Under the pieces are notes generated by a model that did no database searches, had not been told where the DNA came from, and was given only the letters and a program-made list of their open reading frames with translations. This document shows, piece by piece, positions 10,601 through 19,511 of a DNA stretch of 40,445 nt. The position numbers were made by a program, and so were the translations under genes. Each line of letters begins with the position of its first letter. Within the stretch, counting starts at the first letter, position 1. The DNA is from Stentor coeruleus (Eukaryota > Ciliophora > Heterotrichea > Heterotrichida > Stentoridae): contig MPUH01000676.1 in the NCBI GenBank assembly GCA_001970955.1, positions 1 to 40,445 of the forward strand. Direction: 5' to 3'.

Positions 10601-12824
10601 AGTGGCAAATATTGACTTAGTCAGTGAAATGGGCCAGTTTTTAATAAGAATGGAAGGTATTCCTGAATTAAAACACAATAAAGAACTTAATAATGATTTA
10701 GCAGATCTAGCCATACAATGTTTAAAAAGTTTAACTGACTGTTGTCAAGGTCCTTGTCATATAAACCAAATACTTCTTGGACAAAGGAGAAGACTTTATG
10801 AGTTTATGAATTGGCTTTTTTCTATAGACAACCCTAATTTTACTGAACCCTCAGTATGGTTTAGTGTATATAAAGAAGGGATTAATTTCCTTAATGCTTT
10901 AATTGAAGCTAATACTAACCTTAAAAACGCTAAAATTTTCATACGTGAAACCCAACTAGAAACACTTAGTAACCATTCAGCTATTATATGGAAACAAATT
11001 ATAGAAGGTCGTGAAAGGGTTATTTATCAAGACAATCAGGGAGTATCTTATTGTATGCCAATATTTGAACTTACAGGCAAGTATTTGGAAGATTTTGAAA
11101 AAGAAGTTGTTGAGACTGCGTTTAATATTAACATACTTATTCTTACTCTAGAATATTTACACCCTAAAGAGTTTAGGATTAAATTAGGGAATATTATACA
11201 AGCACAGATACAAGGACAAATAGATAAAGAAAAACAGGTAAATTCTAATGTTAGACCAGGATTTAAAGAATTGTTTTATGAAAGAATGACACGCTTTTTT
11301 ACACATAAAGTCCAAGATGTTAACTTTATAGATTTCGCCAAAGCTCAAGATTTTTATTATTCCAATATTTCTTCAGTAGAAATAAATAACAGAGGTAAAC
11401 TTGCTAAACTGTTTTTCCGAGTGCCGACCATGTGCAGATATTTCACAGAAAAAAGCCAAAGGGAACTTATAACCAAAGTTATCAGAACTTCACTTCAAGA
11501 AAAATTTGAAGACTTTTGCAATAAAAGCAAAATCTATGAAGTTGAAATGACCCACCAACAAAAAATTGCCAGATACCCACTTTTAGATTATTTTCTTTCA
11601 AAATGGCCACTTTATGGTATTATCAGTCTTATTATGGTTATATGTATAAATTTTATATTATTGACAACAGTAAAAAGATCTGAAAATTCAAATGATTGGG
11701 AATTCGACTCAAGTATAAACAGCAAAGGGTTATTAGCTTCAGTATCTGTTATACAAATAATCTTAGCAAGTCTTGTTTATATTTGTTATCTAATAGAATA
11801 TTTACCTGTTATAAAATATAGAGCAACAATATATAGCAAAGGGTTACAAAACGAAAAATATCTAAACTCATATTTTAATAGAATCAAAGGTACGGAGCTT
11901 ATGAAAGAAGTTCTTATCCGTACTGAGACTAAAGAAATCATAAACTCTATACCCTGGCTTACAAATATCAAAGTAATTTTTACTGACTTTGAATGTTTTT
12001 ATAACTTAACATATTTGGTTATATCAATATTATGTTGGAAATGGGCGTTATTATATTCAATATTATTATTAGATATAATTAAAAGGAATAAAGATCTAAA
12101 AAACATCCTTAGAGCAATAACTTTAAATAGCAATCAATTATTCCTTATGACAATTTTAGGTATTATAGTTATCTACATATTTAGTATTGTAGGTTTTATA
12201 TCTTTTTCATCATATTATTCAGATGATTTTACTAGTGTTTCTACAATAACTTACTGCGACAATCTAATAAATTGTTTTATTTCAACAATGTTTACTGGAA
12301 TAAGACAAAATGGTGGAATTGGTGATGCTTTAACCCAACCTGAAAGATCAGATCCTCATTATTGGTCTTTGATGATATATAGTCTTTTATATTTTGCTAT
12401 TGTGATTAATGTGATTTTTAGTATTGTTTTTGGGATTATTATTGATACTTTTGGGGAATTGAGGGATCGGAATCAGGCTGAACAAAAAGATATACAAGAA
12501 AATTGTTTTATATGTGGGAATCAGAGATTTTTGTTTGAAATTAAGAGGATTAATTGGGGATTTCATATTAATATGGAACATAATCCTACAGCATATTTAG
12601 CTTTTCTTATTTATATTAGGCATAAAGAAGTGGATTTATGCACAGGGACTGAAAAGTATGTTAAGGAAAAAATGGAAAAAAATGATACTGGGTTTTTCCC
12701 GCTGACGTCGCTTTGTTTAGAGACTGGGGATGATGATAAGGAAGAAGAACTTGATGAGGTTAAAGAAAAAATACAGAGGATTCTTAATTTGACTGGGAGT
12801 TTAAAAGGACAAGATACTGAATAA
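4611..12824 (+). CDS. IP3 receptor/ryanodine receptor-family intracellular calcium release channel
   Basis: One uninterrupted frame of 2737 residues, close to the ~2700 of animal IP3 receptors. The protein would sit in the ER or alveolar membranes and release stored calcium. Residues ~75-250 match the N-terminal suppressor domain: GDVVAL, CLFRIEPV, YGRFLTFGERIQLRHVHSN, then LGNEGSWFEI. MIR-type beta-trefoil sequence follows to ~480 (GDSFRIQF, then FRIKHVATGLVLSL). A long helical RIH-type region follows. A lysine-rich insert lies at ~1087-1111. Six membrane helices lie between ~2330 and ~2610. The pore filter is GGIGD at 2568-2572 (GGGVGD in animals), then an inner helix ending IFGIIIDTFGELR-like. 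A C-terminal zinc site C2632/C2635/H2652/H2657 matches the CFICG...H-x4-H of animal receptors. The TTGRQ element of the animal IP3 pocket is not visible at the equivalent place, so ligand specificity is uncertain. It ends convergently with the CFAP97 gene. Confidence 0.95.
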   Translation: MIKQIAAKTIDKILTRHFSKFALDQICKCVPPEELRASVAMKRLTAKATLLPPLMNKPSVPSEPAPMKLNQVLPDIEEGFLLMGDVVALIAIETQGMQSVSGVIIGDGVAHNFLDCISTSNFKNNEKIPFRLCLFRIEPVRQYGYSNMRRTYIKLENQNDENIEKLKAAEEEEQNDNETETELSYGRFLTFGERIQLRHVHSNSFITTSKEVSKQRGCLQVILDPLGNEGSWFEIKSCSPIRQDGEIIRYSDNFCLTLNLDNAKYYLHMGVPKLWKEDQDFELNASSSYTWWQVRKFISHIVIKENPDFVATGDSFRIQFKQTEGFLSVTPRDIEEILPEPEGDQPRVHKVKEKKESNCKVYIEKHKSCLSVWELIRENPFIGGLAEKDGIFRIKHVATGLVLSLTKAGNLVLSYERNSEMSLFKIIQEPNDNIYHTFGTLVKIESVALNKILSARVSDLDEDLLFTETDYSQVPLSTTENRKQDTKTSFVLYDEPESSTIYIYQISSLMPKVFIFYKYIKFWGCIKRGANFNQNFEIAKSTESDLESQVIFFIRILSKIQKRILYEGKNLDERQETLRLTGFLEILLKFAKLIDKKLELPAKFPVERMPKNFQKSKVKMILEGIKGAVKTEFLQFPGVVGIKYLMRLSKEIYRIIFYSIRNNVASCMELQKYQDFLCSQLFSYETEVGILLKELYKLSSGTIAKANSSLFKVWIDLIKPISQKDENVDEQIVTLKILSSLSNSDCRGIPGNQNHLAKNFFSIERGFIILKGLVVDDIPYLGLYTGPGVVYEDFVKNNPDLKDPDVEQSKENILIINPWTINANLKLVTYFSSFFSFLVSLCMSRNQKNCMLIQEQLELSYEFLYLTISKKNVHCKLRTSCLRLLWSMFFDKDTKTLLSETQQRCYLWDSENNCLEDSLDAPSAKMDILERIHQKPLILDQTIEWIRSLWTSNDLPISCFENESPQNQARFIIGLIRFSKDLLNYGYVNYDFAIEITPYILTLIDRTEKPVKTHWTSQMRFRLNKLKKDRLQNELIEIGIEFFQIKFYAQLDTEVKNKLIEYCKKQENGLEDQNAEVKEDDIQNPNEKKPKKPKNSKKPKKSKKNKKNKNPDEDNEIEEVSLDTVLLNLLFTNSEASLKDKIINLLLSNLDMNNKIIQALNDMVLLPKCPVREAYLEISTHIKECEKGLNTIMFLDPEILQDDQQYENPEIQIIKTQLQSRMKRIKSFLRKKNSKSDRLILQKICKNLLLHKLCLRFFKEEWPWVEKNNKKAKLRDKFLGLYRIIIRTLENFCFVNTENQEIIYEELESIECFKINSIGVKILIAEVIKCRRNNPVSLKIIDKIFKSLSEKPNPMESPEDIMIIKSLIHDESLKFYYTNQTTVIKSLLATRNLHTIFSCETSWDLSKYSSRSIKFFSIMIDIIACCTIFNDYATHQARRMMPFKVMIREMKNTSMLLIKKAYLHFIFYVFFMKSENIDRVLPEPEIEDILETVILEDISNYKVNIDHLKVIALKGMYDPISVNKDPEKKIQIDGKKQKNAKIDSLTREQAEGLEWWKYINSHRPDTPRLSTGLICVIKDITQEYKMSNSFTDNIALILYKIKIHLQGLIDELFIIMHECSEINMEFMIQEITLTMMEIPNFIEEVKETEEQDKEIESTAYKKLLEECQEFIVENHLPFEDFEEAYLTYEEDKISKIDFIFLIKKQLKRSVTINEIELVCKLLDPGSTSDITVTRFRSDVKALFISNPYIVRKERIPVIFVEEPTHEMVSGDFKDFVELIEQQHEEEENDISLMVGSVKTQLIDPALEKNNTEVLVNFIENLSLAFFRPEHKIYLIKILNSILAHELEKQDESNNVETIQNLYSNENVVEICFEEFSKDKIIENTLAALDLLIDLVRNGNMSSKEKILNYLKTSGFGIFSYIRVQFREVQDLLSNAMSKGPLKRRKTLSDDEIIVKTKKKNLISIKLTGKILLFLQSCCNNCYLPFQEFLQVQNPENPVANIDLVSEMGQFLIRMEGIPELKHNKELNNDLADLAIQCLKSLTDCCQGPCHINQILLGQRRRLYEFMNWLFSIDNPNFTEPSVWFSVYKEGINFLNALIEANTNLKNAKIFIRETQLETLSNHSAIIWKQIIEGRERVIYQDNQGVSYCMPIFELTGKYLEDFEKEVVETAFNINILILTLEYLHPKEFRIKLGNIIQAQIQGQIDKEKQVNSNVRPGFKELFYERMTRFFTHKVQDVNFIDFAKAQDFYYSNISSVEINNRGKLAKLFFRVPTMCRYFTEKSQRELITKVIRTSLQEKFEDFCNKSKIYEVEMTHQQKIARYPLLDYFLSKWPLYGIISLIMVICINFILLTTVKRSENSNDWEFDSSINSKGLLASVSVIQIILASLVYICYLIEYLPVIKYRATIYSKGLQNEKYLNSYFNRIKGTELMKEVLIRTETKEIINSIPWLTNIKVIFTDFECFYNLTYLVISILCWKWALLYSILLLDIIKRNKDLKNILRAITLNSNQLFLMTILGIIVIYIFSIVGFISFSSYYSDDFTSVSTITYCDNLINCFISTMFTGIRQNGGIGDALTQPERSDPHYWSLMIYSLLYFAIVINVIFSIVFGIIIDTFGELRDRNQAEQKDIQENCFICGNQRFLFEIKRINWGFHINMEHNPTAYLAFLIYIRHKEVDLCTGTEKYVKEKMEKNDTGFFPLTSLCLETGDDDKEEELDEVKEKIQRILNLTGSLKGQDTE

Positions 12825-13414
12825 ATTTTGTTAATAAGATTATGTTAATATGTATATGGATCAATGGGTTTGATTAGGTTATAAGATACTTGAATATAAT
12901 ATTTTGTGGGTTTATTGATTTTTTTTATTTTAATATTTGTGTGGTGTGAAGGTTTCTGATTAGATATAAATAAGTTTTTATAAAGGGTATATAGAATTTT
13001 GCTATTTTATTATTAGAATTTTTTTTTTTGCATCATATACAATAATAATACAACTCCAAACTTGATAAGAAGAAAAAAATAAAAAAGTTAGTGTATTTAT
13101 ATAAATTTTTTTTAGGAAGATTATGATAAAAAGATGAAGAATTTTGTTTATATGGTATAGAAATGAAAATCTAGACACAAGCAGGTAATAAATTGTTGAT
13201 GAAATTAGATGCTATATTTTAACCGGATATATAGACTTTCATTTTAATTCAGGATATTTTGGTTATCCAAGAGTGTAAAAAATTAAATAATATTCGAATA
13301 ATTTAAATATTTGTCGGTTATTAAGTTTTTGCTGTATTGAATTAGTTTATTTATTATGATTAGTAATGAAAAAAAATTTTTTTAGGTAAATGATGTTAAT
13401 TTTAGTTTATTTTT
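12825..13414. other. Convergent 3' spacer
   Basis: Between the stop of the IP3 receptor gene and the stop of the minus-strand CFAP97 gene. The first ~130 bp are G-rich and C-poor on the plus strand, as in other 3' flanks of plus genes. No gene, RNA or repeat was recognised; a few T and A homopolymer runs are present. Confidence 0.6.
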
Positions 13415-16400
13415 TTATGAAGATGGGTGTTCAGGGGGTTCGATACTTTCAATATTTTCGGTATTTTCATGAGGATCTTCAGGAGCTTCAGATGGTTCTT
13501 CATGGATTAAAGTATATGGAGGGTTAACTGGATCCTCAGCCATACTGATAATTACCTCAGGTATTGGCCCTAAAGTGGTTATGTCAAATAAAGATTCAGT
13601 TCTTCCTTCAGGGATAAGTTTTGAAGGGTCAACAAACTCATCTGAATTGTTTTGAAGATCAGATGAGTTAGGATCTAATGGTTGCTTTACTTCTTCAGGA
13701 CTTTTTTCAGATATTGTTTGAGATGATTTTATTGGAATTGAAGAGTCTTCATCTTTTGGTTGTTCTTTGAATTGTTCTTCATCTTCAGATTTATGAGGCA
13801 TATGGTAATTTTCTATTAGTTCTTTTTTAGATTCTGTTGAGTTTTCATATAATTCTTCAGTTTGAGGAACTTCGACTTGTTTTAAAGGTTTGTCTTCTGG
13901 TTTTATATATAAATCCTCATTCAATTCTTTTGGTTTCTCTTGACTTTTAACAGGTGGAATAATATTTTCAATCTCAGGTAATTCATTTGAACTATCATTA
14001 AGAGCATTTTCACTGTCTTCTTTAAGTTTTCTATCTTCAATATACTCATTATTTNCTATCATTAAGAGCATTTTCACTGTCTTCTTTAAGTTTTCTATCT
14101 TCAATATACTCATTATTTTCCTCATCAAATGAAATTTTTGGTTTACTTAGATCTGGCTCATCTGATTTTTCTCTTTCATTTAAAGTATCTATTTTTTTAT
14201 GAGATTGCAATACAGTTTTTTCTTCATCCACATGCATCTCTTCGTCATTATGATCATGAGTTTTTTCTTCAATATACTCACTCAAATCATGTTCTTGAGT
14301 ATTTTCTTGTATATTCTCATTATTTTTTTCTTCACTTTTATGGTCAACTTCATGACTATTAAAATCCATTTCCCTATTTTTTAGAATATTTTCAGCATTT
14401 TTTTCTTCATCATTTCCTATATCGCCTTTATGCTTATCTTCATTTCCATCTATATCATCTGTTTTCTTTTTATAAAATTTGGATTCTGGAATATTATCTT
14501 CTACTTTTTCTTCAATTGCATGTATTTTATCATCGTCGTGTATAACAGCAGGTTCATTTTTTTCAGATTTTAATGAATGCTTAGATTCTGAATGTCCAAA
14601 ATCAGCCACTTCTTCTTTGAATATTTCCTTATTTTCTATTAAATGTTCACTTGGGGCATTATCTAATTCTATATCCTTATGCAATGATTTTTTTGAAGAA
14701 TGATAAGATTGAGGAGTTTTTGATAAAGCCTTATTAGACTCTTCGTTAGATAAAGAATTATCTTCATGTTGACCTAATTCTTTTTTAGAAGAATGCTTAG
14801 ATCCAGCCTCTAAAACCATCCTTTTATCACTTTCCCTCTCATATTCTTCATTTTTATCATCATATTTCTTTTCTTCTTCTTTAATTTTATCATCAACCTT
14901 ATTATCTTCTTTATTTTCCTTTTTAAACCCCTCAAAATTGATATCACTCATTTTATCTGCTCTAAAACTCTCTTCTGAGCTACTTTCAATTTTTTTTAAT
15001 ACGTTATTTTTTTCATCATCATCATCTGAAAAAATATCAACTGGATGTTTTTCATTAACAGTTTTAGACTTTTCTAATAAAATTCTTACTTTATCTTTTT
15101 CTTCAGTTTGTGTTAAAGTTTTTTCTTCTATATTTTCATGGGTGTTAGGTTCATTTATTTGATTCTCATTTTTATTTACAGAAACAAACTCTTCTGATTT
15201 ATCTGATTCTGATTGTGGACTATCTGCTTTTAGTTTAGGATCAAAAGGACCGGAAAATTCTTGATCTGATATTTCTGAAATTTTTTCATTTTTTGAATCT
15301 TTTTCAATGTCTTTTATAGTTTCATTAGGCTTTTCAGATGAAATTTGTGGATCGGAAGGAGATTTGCTATGCTCTTTAATACTTTTTATAGACTTCTCAG
15401 AGGGGTTTTGAGGTATTTCCTTTTCTACTGATGATTTTTCTGGTATTTTATCAGAAGCTTTTGATTCTGAGTTACTCAAAGATTTTTTTGATTGTTCTTT
15501 TGTTATTGATTTATGCGATTCATTTTTAGATAAAATCTCTTGTTTATGTTCCTCAATGTCTTCTATATCATTTAAAGATTCACTTTTTTTATTTAAAAGC
15601 ATATCATCTTTAACACCCACCAAGCTTTTCGAAGACTTCTTAGAAACCCCTAACTCTTCTGTTTTTCGATTATTCTTTTCAACATTTTCCTGATCTTCTG
15701 ATTCCTGATAATCATCTTCCTTTCCTTCCTCACTATCTTCTTTATCACTAGACCCTAACTTCAAAGATTTATTAGACTTTTCCTTATATAAATCCTCATG
15801 AAATCCTTCTGAAACAATTCCCCTCTTTTCTAAATCCTCCTCCTTATCTTTATCTCCAATTTTCTCATAACTATTTTCCCCTTGTTCAAAATCATCATAA
15901 TCCTCCTCATTTTCCATATAATTTTCTTCATCACTTTTCATTTTATCTTTATTCATACCTTTATCAATATCTTTTTCCTTATTATAATAATCCTCATCAT
16001 CTTCATCTTCATCATAATCATCATCATTTTTATTCTCTCTCCCTATATCATGAAAATAATTTTCTAACTCATCCTGATTATCAATTCTCTCAAATTCATT
16101 CTTATCAAAATTTTGTGGGACATTCCTATTAACACCACTAAATGAATTATTTTTCTTATGAGCCATATTCCCACCTATAGCAAATTCATCCTTATCAATT
16201 CTCTTATCACTTTGTCCAATCCTTTGAGTCCCACTTCCTTCAAACCCAAATTTATTTTCAATAAGCACTAATTCTCCATCTTCAACCCCAAGCATTCCAG
16301 CTAAAGCTTGATAGTTTTCATTTCTACCCATAAGCTGTAATGCTTCATTATAACCAAGTTCTAAACAAAAACTTTCAGGGCTTTCAACATCAAAAGCTAA

Positions 16401-17072
16401 TATTGTTATTATATCTGGTTTCTTTTGGATTTCAATAATAAAATGTTTATCCCCTAAATTCATACCTTTTTTGTATACAGTTTGAGCTTTACGTTTTGCT
16501 ATAGGCAATAGTTTTTTTTGATTATTTGGCGCACTTTCAGCTACTCTTATGATTTTTCTACTCCTAGAATTCTGTCTAGTTCTAAATTCTATAGATTTAC
16601 GTGGGGTTTCTTCATGACCTCCTAATGTATATGGATATTCACATATATTTCTAAGTCTTTTCTCAGTACTTTTCCTTTCTTCTTCCCATTTGTAAACACT
16701 ATAAGATGGTTGTTTTTCTTGGAGACGTTTAAGTAAAGCTTGGTTTTCTACAACAATTTGCAAATTTTGCCGCTTGCGAACTGCGGTGTTTAAACTTTTT
16801 TGCCTACTTGTTGATGATGGACGATTTTGTTTGGAATTTACGATATGCGACATTTTTTCAAGAAGGATTCGGTTTTCTCGTTCGATTTCTGTGAACCGGT
16901 CTTCCATTATTTGCTCTTTTTTCGGCTTTCTTTTTAAGGTTCCGAATGTTGCTGGGCATCCGGTATCTACTTGACCTTTCATGTTTCTGAGTTTTTGGTA
17001 GTGAATTTGTTTGTTGTATTCGTTCCATTTGTTGGATAAGATTTTCTTCCCATCATTTTGACCTCGAAACAT
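13415..17072 (-). CDS. CFAP97 (hemingway)-domain protein with long acidic disordered tail; split by a scaffold join
   Basis: The start ATG is at 17072 and the stop TAA at 13415-13417. The N at 14055 sits between two identical 63-bp copies (13992-14054 and 14056-14118); collapsing one copy and the N removes 64 bp and makes one continuous frame of 1197 residues, so the gene is intact and the break is an assembly artefact. Residues ~10-115 are a CFAP97 domain: a K-WNEYNKQIHYQK-like start, VDTGCP, EDRFTEIERENRILLEKMS, then RKRQNLQIVVENQALLKRL, close to vertebrate CFAP97D proteins, which act in axonemes of sperm and cilia. Residues ~190-280 are mixed and may form a small folded part. The remaining ~900 are highly charged Glu/Asp/Lys/Ser sequence with recurring KSxKS and SxKSL-like motifs, probably unfolded. 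It diverges from the gene at 17648. Confidence 0.85.
13992..14118. repeat. Assembly duplication: 63-bp direct repeat around N at 14055
   Basis: Two identical 63-bp copies flank a single N. This is the expected look of two contigs whose overlapping ends were placed side by side by a scaffolder. It disrupts the CFAP97 frame by 64 bp; removing one copy plus N restores it exactly. Confidence 0.92.
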
Positions 17073-17647
17073 TTTTATATTGGATTTATGTTGTAAGAAA
17101 TTTTTGAAATAGGAGGGAAGGTAGGAGATTTTATGGGTTTTATTGGGTAAAAGGATTTTTAGGCTTTTGAAATGTGCTTTTGGAAAATTTTGGAAATTGG
17201 ATGATGAGTTTTGAGATTAAATTTTCGGAAAATAAAATTGGGTGTTAAGTTAAGTTTGAGAATTATTTTTGAGAGTAAGTTTTTATTTTAAGATGTTTGT
17301 AGTAATGATTTTTTTATCTGAAAATGTGGTAGAATATTGTTTTATATAATGTGAAAAGGGTATAAAATATATCTTAAAAATTTTTGTGGATAATTTAAAT
17401 ATCTTAATAATTATTTCGTGTAATTTAAATTACTTTCATCATACAAATTAGTAAATAAAGATGCTTATTGAATATATTTAATTTTATAATTAAGTTTAAG
17501 TTCTAAGGTTTAATCCATTATGTGCACAATAATTTTATCCCATTTTAAATACTAATTCTATAAAGATCTAAAAAATATAAGTTCAGAATAAATAATAGTC
17601 CTTAAGAACTATTTATAAATATAAATAGTATTTCTGATATAATAAAA
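17073..17647. other. Divergent intergenic region
   Basis: Shared 5' region of the CFAP97 gene (-) and the small MGNCC gene (+). The part next to CFAP97 (17075-17290) is G-rich with almost no C on the plus strand, that is, C-rich on the coding strand of CFAP97. The half next to the plus-strand gene is plain AT-rich. No defined promoter element was recognised. Confidence 0.55.
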
Positions 17648-17902
17648 ATGGGAAATTGTTGTGAGACAGCAAATTCACAAATAGAAGATTTGATTCAAAT
17701 AAATAGCTTAGATACAAGATATGATAATTTACGTCAAAACCATAGCCTTTATAGCAGTTCCTCAGATTCTAATAATAAATGTGCTCTTGAAAATGAATTT
17801 AAAAATCATTTCGCAAAATATCGATATCCAAAGTATAGGCTGAATACTATTATAGAAGACAATCATGAAGATTTTATTGGATCACCTTTTCTTTTAAACT
17901 GA
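17648..17902 (+). CDS. Small protein with N-myristoyl/palmitoyl anchor motif, unknown function
   Basis: 84 residues, ATG at 17648 in context ATAAAAATG, stop TGA. The N-terminus MGNCCETANS fits the N-myristoylation pattern (Gly2, small residue at position 6 being acceptable) with Cys4-Cys5 next to it as palmitoylation sites, so the protein is probably held on the cytoplasmic face of a membrane. The middle is Ser-rich and polar, with a KNHFAKYRYPKYRLNT segment rich in aromatic and basic residues and an acidic end. No domain is recognised. TGA is used as stop; reading it as Trp would add only four more codons before TAA. Real-gene support comes from the sensible start context and composition. 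Confidence 0.6.
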   Translation: MGNCCETANSQIEDLIQINSLDTRYDNLRQNHSLYSSSSDSNNKCALENEFKNHFAKYRYPKYRLNTIIEDNHEDFIGSPFLLN

Positions 17903-18650
17903 GTTTTATATAATTAAATTAGTTGTAAATCATTATGCAAATTATATTCATTTTTAGTTTGAATTATCAGGAAAGATTATTGTAGTAGAAACTAAAGATT
18001 CATTATAATTTATATTTCTTATTAAAAAAATAATTGATTTGCTAGTTAACTTTGTTATATAAAATTTATTTATAAGTAGTGAATTGTTTGCCAAAAAAGA
18101 TAATTGATTTGCTAGATAAATTTGTTTTATAAGATAAATACATATAATTAGATGGATTTTTTGGCAAAAAAGATAGCTGATAAGTTAGGCAATTATATAT
18201 AAAATATGCATATAAATTAATACTTAATCAATAAAATATTAAGCTATTTAAATAATGAAAACTATAAATCAACGAATTTTACTTATCCTATAATAATTTT
18301 TTTTAATCTAATCACAATCACTAATAAAATATAAAGCTTAAACCAATCTAAAAAATCACTAAATCCCCCAAACAACAAAAAATCATTTAAATACCAAAAC
18401 CAAACATAAACTTAATCCAAAAATACTAATCATCAAAATAAACTGGAGAAATAATTTCTAAAAAATCCAAAAACCATCACCCTAAAACTCCATATCTTCT
18501 AAAATCATATCATCATCAAAAAATCATTAACACCCAAACCAAAATCTATTAAATCAACTACTTATCTAATTCAATAAAAATCTATCATATTAATATACAA
18601 AATAAATCATTAACATTCTTAAAAGATTCCAATTTATTATATCATAAAAA
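17903..18650. other. Intergenic region with short degenerate repeats
   Basis: About 750 bp without a gene. The left part holds the 70-bp-spaced repeats listed separately. The right part (about 18300-18640) is C-rich with almost no G on the plus strand, matching the 5' flank of the gene at 18651. Confidence 0.55.
18021..18180. repeat. Imperfect ~70-bp tandem repeat
   Basis: An A-run followed by TAATTGATTTGCTAG and then a TTTGTT-TATAA block occurs at about 18024-18064 and again 70 bp later at about 18093-18132. A weaker third unit (GGCAAAAAAGATAGCTGAT) begins near 18163. The unit is too short and degenerate to be a mobile element that I know. It lies in the 3' flank of the MGNCC gene. Confidence 0.6.
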
Positions 18651-19082
18651 ATGCTAACTAGTAAAGATATAGAAATTCAAGCTGATATACCTGAATGTGT
18701 ACTTGACAATATACCTAAATATGTTATAGATTACATACCTGATTATAGGCTTATGTCAACAGAAGTTTGTTTGAAACGTACTATGATAAAGAAAAAAGTT
18801 AATAGACTTAAAAATCCACTTGAGACTATGACGCAGTATAAAAAAAGGATTTTCCGTATATGTAAAGAACAAAATATATATACAGACTCGGTTTTATTCG
18901 AAAAACAAACTCCTGATTTCAGAATTTCAGGAAATAGATGTGGAAGTGTGGATACAACAGGTAAAAAAACTATGTCTTTTAGTAATTATGGAATAAGCTT
19001 TATGAAAATTCAAGCAAGAAATAAAATACTCCCTCGGATACCACAAAAAGTTCATAAAAGAAAAGAGCATAGTTTTTTTTAG
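18651..19082 (+). CDS. Unknown basic protein, 143 residues
   Basis: ATG at 18651 in context CATAAAAAATG, stop TAG. I do not recognise a family. The N-terminus contains a short repeated pattern, I-P-x(2-4)-V-x-D-x-IP (VLDNIPKYVIDYIPDY), followed by a strongly basic middle with RLKNPLETMTQYKKR and RICKEQN, and a C-terminus ending RIPQKVHKRKEHSFF. It has no signal peptide, membrane segment or obvious coiled coil. The clean gene-like flanks (C-rich before, G-rich after) and the uninterrupted frame support a real gene. A cytoskeletal or nucleic-acid-associated role would be a guess. Confidence 0.65.
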   Translation: MLTSKDIEIQADIPECVLDNIPKYVIDYIPDYRLMSTEVCLKRTMIKKKVNRLKNPLETMTQYKKRIFRICKEQNIYTDSVLFEKQTPDFRISGNRCGSVDTTGKKTMSFSNYGISFMKIQARNKILPRIPQKVHKRKEHSFF

Positions 19083-19511
19083 TTATATATTTTATATAGT
19101 TTATATGTATTTATTGATAAGTTTGATTGGATTATTGAGATAGGATTTAGGTTTGGATAAGAATTTGGAAATATTTTCCTTTGAGATTTAGGGTGAAAGA
19201 GCTAGGATTTTTTTATGCTAAGTACAATTTCGATTATGATTAAGAATGAGGATTAGTGCGTTTTTATGAAAATACTGGAGATAGAGGATGATTCTATAGT
19301 AATTCATTATGTAAATTTTGATTTTATTTTTCATATATACATCCCGAAATTCTAATAAAAGCCTAAAAATCACATAAAATGCATTCTTAATCCATAAATC
19401 ATTCATACAAATCCTTCTATCATAATTCTTAGCCAACTTTTCCCCCTTTTATATTATCACTCATCGTGTATAACAGTTAAATATATAAACATAAAATATC
19501 TAAAAGTGCTT
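19083..19511. other. Intergenic region
   Basis: The first ~120 bp are G-rich and C-poor (3' flank of the gene ending at 19082), and 19330-19460 is C-rich (5' flank of IFT25). A 72-codon minus-strand frame at 19218-19436 lacks an ATG and is treated as doubtful. Confidence 0.5.

Noticed and set aside
13415..14128. Separate small acidic protein gene downstream of the CFAP97 gene
   Set aside because: Its apparent start lies in the duplicated contig end. Collapsing the duplication makes it the C-terminus of the CFAP97 protein.
19218..19436. Minus-strand frame of 72 codons that would gain a good ATG start if one G of a run of five were removed
   Set aside because: As given it has no ATG start. 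It lies in a C-rich 5' flank of IFT25, where spurious frames are common. No family is recognisable. Read depth over the G run would settle it.
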